From assembly GCF_002086485.1 (NCBI RefSeq), contig NZ_MVHF01000009.1, forward strand, positions 153,795 through 217,794: a stretch of DNA of 64,000 nucleotides, given 5' to 3'. Made by a program: the position numbers and the translations under genes. The stretch is from Mycobacterium aquaticum (GTDB lineage: Bacteria > Actinomycetota > Actinomycetes > Mycobacteriales > Mycobacteriaceae). The notes beneath the pieces were generated by a model. It was not told the DNA's origin and made no database searches. It saw only the letters and a list, made by a program, of their open reading frames with translations. Positions within the stretch are counted from its first letter, which is position 1, and each line of letters begins with the position of its first letter. Positions 29,418 through 37,415 of the stretch are shown piece by piece.

Positions 29418-29600
29418 GCCAACTCGATAGTCTGCTGCGTCGTCAGCCCGCGGCACGCAGGTTAACGCGCGCGCCAAACAAATACGCATCCAACTCGGGC
29501 TCTCCGAGAGCAGCGTGGAGTACGTCCGCTTCGTCAACCGATGTATGCAAATGCGATCAGATAGAAAATACTGCGATGTGAAGATAATGGAGCCGCTGAA

Positions 29601-30401
29601 ATGACGGTAATGCGTACTAAGACGGTATTGCTCCTGTGCGCTGTCGTGGCACAACTGGTCAATGGTTGTCAAGCTCCCAGCAACGCAGGAAAGCGCGGCT
29701 GGCCAGGAGTCGCCAGTGACGTCCGGGTGCAATGGACTGCCGATCCGGGCATAGGACTAACTGAGGGAGTTGCCGTTCCTGTGAGGGCGTACCTGGAGTC
29801 GTATGACCTCGTGGAGTTCACTGGCAATTTTGGCAATGCATACCCAGGCTTCCTCGACGCAGTGCCGCCAAATGAACCGACGAGTGCTTCGGATAAAACC
29901 TCGGCATGGGATCGGCGACCAACCGATCGATATCCCACGGGTTGGAATCTCGTCGGGAATCTTCGATTCCATATCCGGTCTGTCGAGAGCACTAGCCGTG
30001 GTGCAACCGTGACGCTATGCGAGTATCGATATGGACTTGGGCAGCGAAAGACGGATGGGACCTATGTTCCTTACATTTCCAACGGTTGGTCCTCAGACAG
30101 AGGTATTTTCGGCGTCCGTTTGGACCTGACTGATGCGCAGGAGAAGTCTGAAGCCGGCCTCGTGCCACAGCGCGGTCCCGCACTGAGCCCGAATACCAAC
30201 GTATTTGGTGGGTGGCAGATAGTTGGCTACCTCACGACCTCCAGTGCTGGGTCCACTGATTGGCCGACAAAAGGTCAAGTGGTTTCTGCATGCGTCAGCA
30301 GTGCGCCAGACTCACTCGAACGGCGCAAGGATCTGGCCTCTGGTCCCTTCACCGCTGCCGATTTCGCGTCATCGCCCGCTGAACCTGGGTGGCCTGAGTA
30401 G
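29601..30401 (+). CDS. Lipoprotein A2 of the same family (divergent)
   Basis: The 266-aa product has a lipobox LVNGC (Cys23) and keeps the family landmarks in weaker form: VRVQWTADPGIGL, VRAYLESY, YPGFLDAVPPNEP, PQRGPALSPNTNVFGGWQIVG and a final PGWPE. It is shorter than its paralogues in the C-terminal third. It lies 183 bp after lipoprotein A1 and before the repeat that opens the second unit. It may be an orphan immunity gene left from a displaced effector. Confidence 0.66.
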   Translation: MTVMRTKTVLLLCAVVAQLVNGCQAPSNAGKRGWPGVASDVRVQWTADPGIGLTEGVAVPVRAYLESYDLVEFTGNFGNAYPGFLDAVPPNEPTSASDKTSAWDRRPTDRYPTGWNLVGNLRFHIRSVESTSRGATVTLCEYRYGLGQRKTDGTYVPYISNGWSSDRGIFGVRLDLTDAQEKSEAGLVPQRGPALSPNTNVFGGWQIVGYLTTSSAGSTDWPTKGQVVSACVSSAPDSLERRKDLASGPFTAADFASSPAEPGWPE

Positions 30402-30460
30402 TCGTACGGCTTTCCTGCCGGAGGAGAGTGCAGGACACGTACTTGCGTTGGGACAAGGTA

Positions 30461-30570
30461 TGGAACCTGGGCCATCACAGTCACCACCGGTCTCCCGGAA
30501 CTGGCCCAACGACGACATGCCCGATACGCGCACCTGGGAGTCGCCGCCGTTCCTGCCCGACAAGTCGTAG
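30461..30570 (+). pseudogene. 3' remnant of the espC-like gene at the head of the second unit
   Basis: This stretch repeats the last 36 codons of the gene at 25161 (PSQSPPVSRNWPNDDMPD through PPFLPDKS and the same stop) but has no upstream gene body. It marks where the 750-bp repeat begins in copy 2 and shows that the second effector unit arose by duplication or recombination from the first. Confidence 0.8.
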
Positions 30571-30580
30571 CGCTGGACGG

Positions 30581-30619
30581 GAATTCGTGCACGTGGCCCC
30601 GCGCCCAGCCTGCGATACT
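30581..30619 (+). promoter_or_regulatory. Conserved promoter element of the EspE-module effectors (copy 3)
   Basis: GAATTC at 30581-30586 and GATACT at 30614-30619 have the same 27-base spacing as the other two copies. This copy lies inside the direct repeat, so it is partly a duplicate of copy 2. Copy 1 at 16759 is the independent support. Confidence 0.6.
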
Positions 30620-30652
30620 GGGAGTTAGCTGTAGGGATTCCGGGAGGTCGTG

Positions 30653-33040
30653 GTGGGGCTGCTCGATGCGTTCAACCAGACGTGGTCGCAAGCGCGGGAA
30701 ACGTTCGGGCAGGGCACTCCTGAGGACGGCTCCAAGTTCGACGGCAGTTCGCGTCTGCTGCAGATGAAATCCAGTGTCGAGGCCGCCGCTCCTGATTCCC
30801 GTTGGCAGGGCACGGCTTCGGATGCCTACGCAGCGGCGAACAAGGAACACGCGCAGGTCTACGGCAAGCTCGCCGATCTCGACAAGCGGATGGCCGCTGA
30901 AGTCACCAATGCCGCCACCGTGGTGACCACTGGCCGGCAGAACCTCGACAACGTCAAGAGTTGGGTCACCCGCATGGCGGCGTCGATCCCCGATACCGAC
31001 GCCGACGAGCGCGACCGCAAGCTGCTGCCGATCGTCAACAAGGGTGTCAGCCAGCTCAGCGACATCATCCAGAAGTCCACCAACGACATGACCGACATCC
31101 GCGGGCGGGTGCAGGGCATCAAAGGCGAATACGACGCTCTCACGAATCAGAAGTTCGCGCCGGGGGAGAAGGGACCGGGGGAGAAGAAGGACGAGAAGGG
31201 CAACAAGAAAGGCGACGTCCTGACACTGACTGACAAAGAAAAAGAAAAAGAGGAGGAGGACAAGAAAAAGTCAGAAGTAGATAAGCGTAAGGCGGGCGTG
31301 CAGAACGCGGCCGATGCTGGACGCCGCGATGGAGAATCCCTGGCAGACGGGAAGCTGAGCCCAGAGGAATCAAAGCGGCTACAGGACGCCACGAATCTGA
31401 GCGGCCAGGAGCGGGTCGACCTAAATAATGGAAATCTTCAGATATCACCCGAGCGGATGGCTTACCTTAACGGTCTGTCTCATTCGTTGGACGGAAAATC
31501 CCCGGCGGAGATCAAATCGATTCTGGGCAAACTCCCGCCGAGTGAGGCGGCGGCGGTGTCGAACGCGCTGCACCTCGTCGGTAGTGACAAAGTGCATACA
31601 GACCCGATTAGCCCTTCGCTAAAACCCGGCGATCCCGGTTTTGTTCCCACCGTGGGTGGTAAGGAAAATCTGCCCAAAAGCATCCAAGACATCTTCGACG
31701 CACCGCTTCGTAACAATCCATTCGGTGAAACGGTCACGATGCCCGACGGATCGAAGATCCAATTGCCACCCGATCATAACAAGCCATACAAGTTCCTCGA
31801 CGAGTATCGAGACATAGCTGCGATCTCTAACTACGCTGATCCCAGCGTGCAGCGGGGCAGTGCTCTAAACGACGGGATGCTGGCGGAATCGCGGGAGCTA
31901 CTCGAAGACTTTCAAAGTGATCGCTGGCCAAATTATGATGACCGGTGGGGGCATGAGAACCTCGATCCAACCCTCCAGCAGCTGTTAGCAGCTTCCTCCA
32001 ACGATCCCACCGCTGTCCACGACGCAATTGTAGGGGCTGACGGGAAGTCGCCGAATAACGCCTTCATAAAAGACCTCTACAGCCATGACTGGGCCGATAA
32101 CGGTAAAGCGGCAGGGTCATTATTCCCGAATGCGGCCGAGCATTCCACTCGTGCCGGCGAGACGATGCACGCTTTTGACGCCTATGCGGGCGAACACTAC
32201 CAGGACCTGCTCAATATGAACGGTGGTAAAGACTCCCTAGGGCAGATAAATCCAGAATTAGTGCGTGCTCTGGGCGCCGCCAGTGCGCCGTACATCGATG
32301 ATATGACAGGGAAAACGGTTGACGACACATCGGGATATTCGAAGCTTGACCCGGGGGCGAACGCGAACAATCTCCGTGGCCTATTTGCAGTTATAGACTC
32401 CGACGACCAAGCTGGAGCAGCTTTCAATGGTGCGGCTGCGAACACCTGGAAGGAATATTACGCAGATTATTCGCTCGGAATAAAGAACGGCGACTACCCG
32501 GATGGTGATTTGCTTCAGGCGGCTGGGAAACTGCAGGGCGCCATGGACATGGGCGAGTATATTCATCAACTTGATTCCGGAAAGGATGATTATGCCGCGA
32601 AACACGCGACTTGGGAGAAGCGCGGCGAATGGTACGACGCAGCTCATAAGTATGCCAGCTTGATCCCTAAGGTTGACGATGCTGTCGCGGCTTACGACAA
32701 GATTCCTGGCGATCCACTGCGCAAGCTATTTATGGGAGAAGAACCGTCTCCTGGGACATTAACGCCCATGGTATTGCATAACGTAGACGAGCCTGTCCGC
32801 GCAGTAGCCGAGTATCTGGTGGCGCAGAAAGCGGGAGATCTCGGTATCCTTGCTCAATATGTAGGGCCAGACGGTAACCTATTGCCGAATGCGCCTAATG
32901 GCTTGCTAGCCGCATACGTGTCCAAGGCTGCCAACTACAATGATCTGCCTTGGATCAATTGGACTCATGCATACGAGCAGGCTATTTATGTATCAGACGG
33001 AGAATTCGATAAGATCAAGCCGCCGGAGCCAAAGAAGTGA
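30653..33040 (+). CDS. EspE-module polymorphic effector B (795 aa)
   Basis: Starting at GTG 30653, residues 1-~175 are almost identical to effector A (W51-Q-G53, AYAAANKEH, IKGEYDALT). A highly charged Lys/Glu linker follows (~190-225), then a helical body ~225-795 only distantly like that of effector A (landmarks SHDWADNGKAAGSLF near 478 and INPELVRALGAAS near 533). The C-terminal ~150 residues differ most. No catalytic motif was recognised. Its stop overlaps lipoprotein B1 as GTGA. It probably shares the EspC-like partner encoded at 25161, since its own copy is only a remnant. Confidence 0.72.
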   Translation: MGLLDAFNQTWSQARETFGQGTPEDGSKFDGSSRLLQMKSSVEAAAPDSRWQGTASDAYAAANKEHAQVYGKLADLDKRMAAEVTNAATVVTTGRQNLDNVKSWVTRMAASIPDTDADERDRKLLPIVNKGVSQLSDIIQKSTNDMTDIRGRVQGIKGEYDALTNQKFAPGEKGPGEKKDEKGNKKGDVLTLTDKEKEKEEEDKKKSEVDKRKAGVQNAADAGRRDGESLADGKLSPEESKRLQDATNLSGQERVDLNNGNLQISPERMAYLNGLSHSLDGKSPAEIKSILGKLPPSEAAAVSNALHLVGSDKVHTDPISPSLKPGDPGFVPTVGGKENLPKSIQDIFDAPLRNNPFGETVTMPDGSKIQLPPDHNKPYKFLDEYRDIAAISNYADPSVQRGSALNDGMLAESRELLEDFQSDRWPNYDDRWGHENLDPTLQQLLAASSNDPTAVHDAIVGADGKSPNNAFIKDLYSHDWADNGKAAGSLFPNAAEHSTRAGETMHAFDAYAGEHYQDLLNMNGGKDSLGQINPELVRALGAASAPYIDDMTGKTVDDTSGYSKLDPGANANNLRGLFAVIDSDDQAGAAFNGAAANTWKEYYADYSLGIKNGDYPDGDLLQAAGKLQGAMDMGEYIHQLDSGKDDYAAKHATWEKRGEWYDAAHKYASLIPKVDDAVAAYDKIPGDPLRKLFMGEEPSPGTLTPMVLHNVDEPVRAVAEYLVAQKAGDLGILAQYVGPDGNLLPNAPNGLLAAYVSKAANYNDLPWINWTHAYEQAIYVSDGEFDKIKPPEPKK

Positions 33041-33990
33041 GAATTGCTTTTGGATTGCGTGACAAGGCGATGCAACGGTGTAGTGCGTTGCTCTGCGCAG
33101 GCCTTACGGTGCTGTGCATTGCGAGCTGCCGCAGCCAAAGCCTTGCCCCGTCACAGCAGGTGCCACCGTCTGCAGGCCAGCGGGCGGATAATTGGCCCGA
33201 CGCACTCAATGACTTTCGGTTCCGTTGGAGCGTGGGAGACGACTTTGATCTGGCGACAGGTTGGGCGGTCCCGTTGCGTGCGTATCTTGAATCATTCCTG
33301 ATAAATGGCTACATGAACAATCTTGACGGGGGATACCCCGGTTTTCAAAGAGCGGCACCCGAGGCAGTCGAACGCGGATCTCACGAATGGTCTGAGCTAC
33401 CGAATTCAGTAAAACGTCTCCGCGGTTCGGTAGAGTTCGGTGATGAACATCTGCGTGTCATAGGTAACGAGGATCTACACGTATTGCGCGTAGAACCACT
33501 CGCGCATGGATTTCGCGCATTTGTTTGCGATGCGACGTTCAACGTCTACAAGCAAGCAGGTGATTCGAAACAGGTTTTGCCGTTGTACCTCGCCTCATCG
33601 GCGGCGACCAACGCCGACTTTCACAACATGCGAGTATGGCGCACCGAATTCAGCAACCAAGGCTTTCTGGCTGGCGGGGCGGATGCTCCGACTGTGCCGC
33701 AGCGCGGTCCGCTACCGGCGCCACAAGCGGATGTTTTTGGACCGTGGTACGTCACCGGCTCGGAGCGAGTGAGCCTGTGGTCGGATCATGACCATCCGGA
33801 CGTCAAACCGGGAAGCCCGGAAGCGGAACAGTACTTTCACGACGCGCAAACGCGGGAAGACGGGATGCGAGAAGAGTGTCTCATTCATTACCCGCTGAAT
33901 GCTGCTGAACGTACTAAGCGGGCTACGACGGTGCTTGACGGTTTGCCGACCGTGCAGCCGGCGATTCCCGGCTGGCCAGACGAGGGGTAG
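33037..33990 (+). CDS. Lipoprotein B1 of the NWP/PGWP family, candidate immunity to effector B
   Basis: The 317-aa product starts at a GTG overlapping the effector B stop by 4 bp and has a lipobox CIASC (Cys31); an internal ATG at 33070 would shorten the signal peptide. Family landmarks are NWPDALNDFRFRWSVGDDFDL, LRAYLESF, YPGFQRAAPE, PQRGPLPAPQADVFGPWYVTG and IPGWPDEG. It is the most divergent full-length member, as expected if it co-varies with its effector. Confidence 0.72.
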   Translation: MRIAFGLRDKAMQRCSALLCAGLTVLCIASCRSQSLAPSQQVPPSAGQRADNWPDALNDFRFRWSVGDDFDLATGWAVPLRAYLESFLINGYMNNLDGGYPGFQRAAPEAVERGSHEWSELPNSVKRLRGSVEFGDEHLRVIGNEDLHVLRVEPLAHGFRAFVCDATFNVYKQAGDSKQVLPLYLASSAATNADFHNMRVWRTEFSNQGFLAGGADAPTVPQRGPLPAPQADVFGPWYVTGSERVSLWSDHDHPDVKPGSPEAEQYFHDAQTREDGMREECLIHYPLNAAERTKRATTVLDGLPTVQPAIPGWPDEG

Positions 33991-34084
33991 TAGCGCGGCC
34001 GCGCATGGAAGACACGTTTCTGCACTGAATAATGATGTCGATAATCCTTGACTCCGGCGGAATAGCATAGAAAGGATCGAGGCA

Positions 34085-34954
34085 ATGCGCATCGCCCGAT
34101 GGCTGCCGGCTCTGCTAATACTAGTGGTGTCATCGTGCGGTTCTCCGCATACGACACGAACGAATGTAGATCAATTCGTGAACTGGCCGAACCAGTTCGA
34201 TAATTTTCGTTTCCACTGGTATGCCGCAGCGGGAGTGGACTTAACTGCCGGCCCCGCGGTTGCTATCAGGGCATATGTGGAATCGTATAACCTCGCGATT
34301 ATTTCGGGGGACAGCGAGACGACCCTGTATCCAGGCTTTCTGGAAGCAACGCCGGTCAATCTTCCTCAGAAGGCAGGTACCCCGATTGAGTTGACGTCTG
34401 TTCGACCCGATCCGCATCCTCTTCCTGCTTCTGCGGACAACGCCAAAGAGGGCAGCAAGCAAGAGTACTTCGGATACCAGCCGTCGTATTTGCTGAGTCT
34501 CGAAAAGGCGGACGATACCTACCATGCGATTGTGTGTGAGGGAGACTATGCCACATACAAACGAGATGAAACGCGTCCTGGAAAGTACCGGTCTCTTATC
34601 GCTTCGCCAGAGACGGGCGCCCTACAGTTTGGTGACTGGCAAAGTGTGAGTGTCAGACGGATCGAACTGACCGAACGCCCGCCTCACGACACAGATGTTT
34701 TGGTATCACAGCAAGGGCCGGTGCCAGCGCCACAGAGCAACGTATTTGGCCGATGGTTCATCAGCGCCGCCAGCGGGTCGTTGTGGGGACCGAGTGGTCA
34801 CGGTGTGCGGGTAGCCACTCCCGAGCTGCAACAGCAGTGCTTAGACCACATGCCCGACGACGCAACTGCCCGCCAGGCGATAGCCACAGGCTTCCACGAT
34901 CAACCACCGCCTCACGGGCAACCAATTCCCGGCTGGCCGGCCAAATCTCGGTGA
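34085..34954 (+). CDS. Lipoprotein B2 of the NWP/PGWP family
   Basis: The 289-aa product begins after AAAGGATCGAGG and has a short signal peptide with lipobox LVVSSC (Cys18). It carries the full signature: NWPNQFDNFRFHWYAAAGVDL, IRAYVESY, YPGFLEATP, FGYQPSYLLSL, QQGPVPAPQSNVFGRWFIS, LWGP, QQCLDHMPDD and PIPGWP. It is closest by eye to lipoprotein A1. It lies 94 bp after B1 and looks like an orphan member of the array. Confidence 0.72.
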   Translation: MRIARWLPALLILVVSSCGSPHTTRTNVDQFVNWPNQFDNFRFHWYAAAGVDLTAGPAVAIRAYVESYNLAIISGDSETTLYPGFLEATPVNLPQKAGTPIELTSVRPDPHPLPASADNAKEGSKQEYFGYQPSYLLSLEKADDTYHAIVCEGDYATYKRDETRPGKYRSLIASPETGALQFGDWQSVSVRRIELTERPPHDTDVLVSQQGPVPAPQSNVFGRWFISAASGSLWGPSGHGVRVATPELQQQCLDHMPDDATARQAIATGFHDQPPPHGQPIPGWPAKSR

Positions 34955-35012
34955 CCACAACACCCCCCGCCCCGCCGGTTCGCCGATCGCACGTTGGAGT
35001 TGGAGCTAGACG

Positions 35013-35967
35013 TTGACTACCTACAGCTCGTCATCCCGCAATCTCGCTCTGGCGCTCTCATTCGTCATCGCCACGGTAGTGGCGGCCTGTTCAGGCGAAC
35101 TTCCCACGTTGCCGTCAGGCAGCAGCCCCGCCGTTATATCTGAGCGCCTGAGCCAGCCGGACGCAGATGAGTTCTTGCTCCGAATCAGCACTTACGAATG
35201 GTCTGATGGCGGCGAAATAGCTGGCTCTCTCTTCAACTGGATCGACGCGGCCGCAACGTCCACGGACGTTGACGCCGCCTCCCGGGCACGAGTAACGGCG
35301 TTCAGGCTCGCGTCGTTCCTTGCCGCCAAACGCGACAAGTTGACGTCGATCGCTGGCGGATTCCGAAGCACATCCGTTGGCGAACCGCAATCCCGAGTTG
35401 GTCAAGGCATACGCGGCGGCGCTGACACCCTTCCAAGGATCCACAACCGGCAACGGCGAGATTCTGGGATTCAAGGCACTCGGTGATCTCAACCCTCCCC
35501 GCGCTGTTTTCGCGGTGATTGCCACCGGAAAAGAAAGTGCCCAACACTTCACCGAATCTGCCTATGAAACGGCCAAAAGTATCGCCGCCGAAGGGGCCAG
35601 GGTCATCTGTTCAACTTCCAGCGGTGATCGCAGTGGTAGAACAGCGATTCGGGTGGCGGGCATTCTGTCTGGTTTGGCGTCGGCGACAGCAGATTCGGTC
35701 GGTCTCCCGGCGAAGACATTGCCTCAAGTTCATGACGACATTGTCAATGCGATGGCGTTGGCGTGCGTGCCTCTCGACAAAATTAACTTAGATGGATACA
35801 TCGTTAATTACGTGAAGAATGGCCATCTGTTGACGCGAGAGCAGATACTTCAGGACCCAGAGGCGGGCCTCGAAGACTATTACCAGTCGCAGTTCGACTA
35901 CTTGGCTAACAGAGGTTTCGCTGTTTTGGAATTGTCAGACTGGTATCGAAAGGCCCGGAATGCTTGA
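35013..35967 (+). pseudogene. Frameshifted lipoprotein carrying an effector-derived domain
   Basis: A TTG at 35013 opens a signal peptide with lipobox VVAAC (Cys26). The following segment, YEWSDGGEIAGSLFNWI, aligns with HEWKDDGKSARTLTDWI of effector A. The frame is then lost near 35380-35384, and the homology resumes in the next frame as NPELVKAYAAALTP, matching LNPELTQSLAQAISP of effector A. Removing one base there restores a continuous protein of ~317 aa. The gene is therefore a lipoprotein signal joined to a piece of an effector body, now apparently broken. It could also be a sequencing error. Confidence 0.7.
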
Positions 35968-36104
35968 CCGAAGTTATAATATTTCTGCGTGGATGAGTGA
36001 ACGCGCGGCCTACCAATCCAGGGCAAGCCGTCGTAGGCGGAGATGATTGATTTGGGTTATGCACGGTGTCTAGCGCAACGGCTTCGACACCTTGGCGAGC
36101 AGAA

Positions 36105-36998
36105 ATGATGCTACGATGGGCGCTACTCGTACTTTGTGGCTTGATCGCTGCATGCCAGGTAAAGCCAGACGTCGAACCGCCGGACTCCGACACACTGCGG
36201 GCTGGGCAGTATGAAAACTGGCCGAACTCACTTGACGGTTTTCGGTTCCATTGGGCCGCTGCTCCCGGCATTGATTTGACGACTGGACCCGCTGTGTTAG
36301 TCCGCGCCTATATGGAGTCATATGAAATCGCAAACCTAACATTCGATGAAGATAATGTTTATCCAGGTTTCCTGCGTGCAACCCCCGAGAACGAACCCAC
36401 AGATCGAATTTATTCGAACGAATTGGTGGGCATAAGACCGCGGTGGTTGGACCGAGGCCAGCATCCGATAGCTTTGGAGCACTTTGGGTTCAACACGGAT
36501 TACATACTAGAACTCACTTCGACTGTCTCCGGCTTTCGTGCAGTGATTTGTACCGGATCGTACTCCAACTTTATCAAGGCTACGGCCCGTGCAGATTCCT
36601 ATGTGTCTGTCTCGTCATTGGAAACAGACCGCGGAGTCGTGCCGTATGGCAAGGGCCCAGACGCAGGCATATCGGTCCGCCAGATTGAATTTACACAGAA
36701 TGACCCGCGGATTCCCAAAGATGCTCCGCGGCCCATGACCACGCCGCAAGAGGGCCCTCTTCCCGCGCCCCAGCAAGACGTATTTGGCAACTGGTTTGTG
36801 ACTGCATCGAGCAGTTCTGGATGGGGCCCGATTACACGGCCAGAACTGAATAATTTTCCATCGCCGAGCCAAAGGCAGCAATGCGCTGATGCAATGCCAC
36901 ATAACGAAAGTCAGCGGATCGAGATGATGACAGGGTATAAGAACCAGCCGCCTTTCCGGGGCGACGCGACGCCGGGTTGGCCGCAGCACGTGGGCTGA
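36105..36998 (+). CDS. Lipoprotein B3 of the NWP/PGWP family
   Basis: The 297-aa product is taken from ATG 36105, which gives a compact signal peptide with lipobox LIAAC (Cys17); an in-frame start at 36066 adds 13 residues without a better ribosome site. Signature: NWPNSLDGFRFHWAAAPGIDL, VRAYMESY, YPGFLRATPENEP, QEGPLPAPQQDVFGNWFVTASSS, QQCADAMPHN and TPGWP. A TATAAT box at 35972-35977 may drive it. It is the last gene of the island. Confidence 0.7.
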   Translation: MMLRWALLVLCGLIAACQVKPDVEPPDSDTLRAGQYENWPNSLDGFRFHWAAAPGIDLTTGPAVLVRAYMESYEIANLTFDEDNVYPGFLRATPENEPTDRIYSNELVGIRPRWLDRGQHPIALEHFGFNTDYILELTSTVSGFRAVICTGSYSNFIKATARADSYVSVSSLETDRGVVPYGKGPDAGISVRQIEFTQNDPRIPKDAPRPMTTPQEGPLPAPQQDVFGNWFVTASSSSGWGPITRPELNNFPSPSQRQQCADAMPHNESQRIEMMTGYKNQPPFRGDATPGWPQHVG

Positions 36999-37093
36999 AA
37001 GCCAGCGTGGTTGCCAAGGCCTAAGTGAGACTTGCGCGTAGGTCAATGCAGTGAGAATTGCTCGATCAACGTAGCCAGCTAGTAGTCCGCAGA

Positions 37094-37136
37094 ACACAAT
37101 CATCCCCGCACCTAATCGGTGCGGGGATGATTGTGT
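37094..37136 (-). terminator. 19-bp perfect hairpin between the island and ptsH
   Basis: 37094-37112 pairs perfectly with 37118-37136 around the loop TAATC. It lies 10 bp beyond the ptsH stop on the minus strand and 96 bp after the last lipoprotein gene on the plus strand. It can end both converging transcripts and marks the right edge of the accessory island. Confidence 0.85.
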
Positions 37137-37145
37137 GGCAACTAC

Positions 37146-37403
37146 TTACGCGTCGAGGTCTTGCTCCACGAGGCCAGCGACGGTGGCGAGTGCGTCGGCG
37201 TCGTCGGATTCGACGGTGACCGATGCTCCGTTGCCGGCGCCGAGGGTCATGATCATCAGGGCGGATCCGGCGTCTACCGGCTCACCGCCGTCGACTGAAA
37301 GGGTCACGGGCACGCCGGCGTTGACGACGGCCTCGGCGATGATGGCGGCGGGGCGGGCGTGGAGGCCGATGGCGGAGCCGACGATGACGGTCTTGCTGGG
37401 CAT
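37146..37403 (-). CDS. ptsH: PTS phosphocarrier protein HPr
   Basis: The 85-aa product has the HPr active site GLHARPA with His15, the residue phosphorylated by Enzyme I, and the second conserved region DAGSALMIMTLG with Ser47 at the regulatory-serine position. It passes phosphate from EI (ptsI, 41294) to the EIIA domain of FruA. It is last in the fruR-fruK-fruA-ptsH operon, 12 bp after fruA. Confidence 0.96.
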   Translation of the reverse strand: MPSKTVIVGSAIGLHARPAAIIAEAVVNAGVPVTLSVDGGEPVDAGSALMIMTLGAGNGASVTVESDDADALATVAGLVEQDLDA

Positions 37404-37415
37404 TGATTCTTCTCC

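Larger units (their letters stand above)
30461..31209 (+). repeat. 750-bp direct repeat, copy 2 (749 bp)
   Basis: This is the second copy of the repeat at 25987-26736, carrying the espC-like remnant, the effector promoter and the first ~185 codons of effector B. The copies flank effector A body plus lipoproteins A1-A2, so one crossover between them would delete that 4.5-kb segment. Confidence 0.92.

Noticed and set aside
26180..33040. Effectors A and B as TNT-type NAD glycohydrolases or nucleases
   Set aside because: No motif of TNT, HNH, ADP-ribosyltransferase or other known toxin domains could be seen in the C-termini.
24876..37145. Island carried by a mobile element
   Set aside because: No transposase, integrase, terminal inverted repeat, tRNA or target-site duplication was found at either edge.
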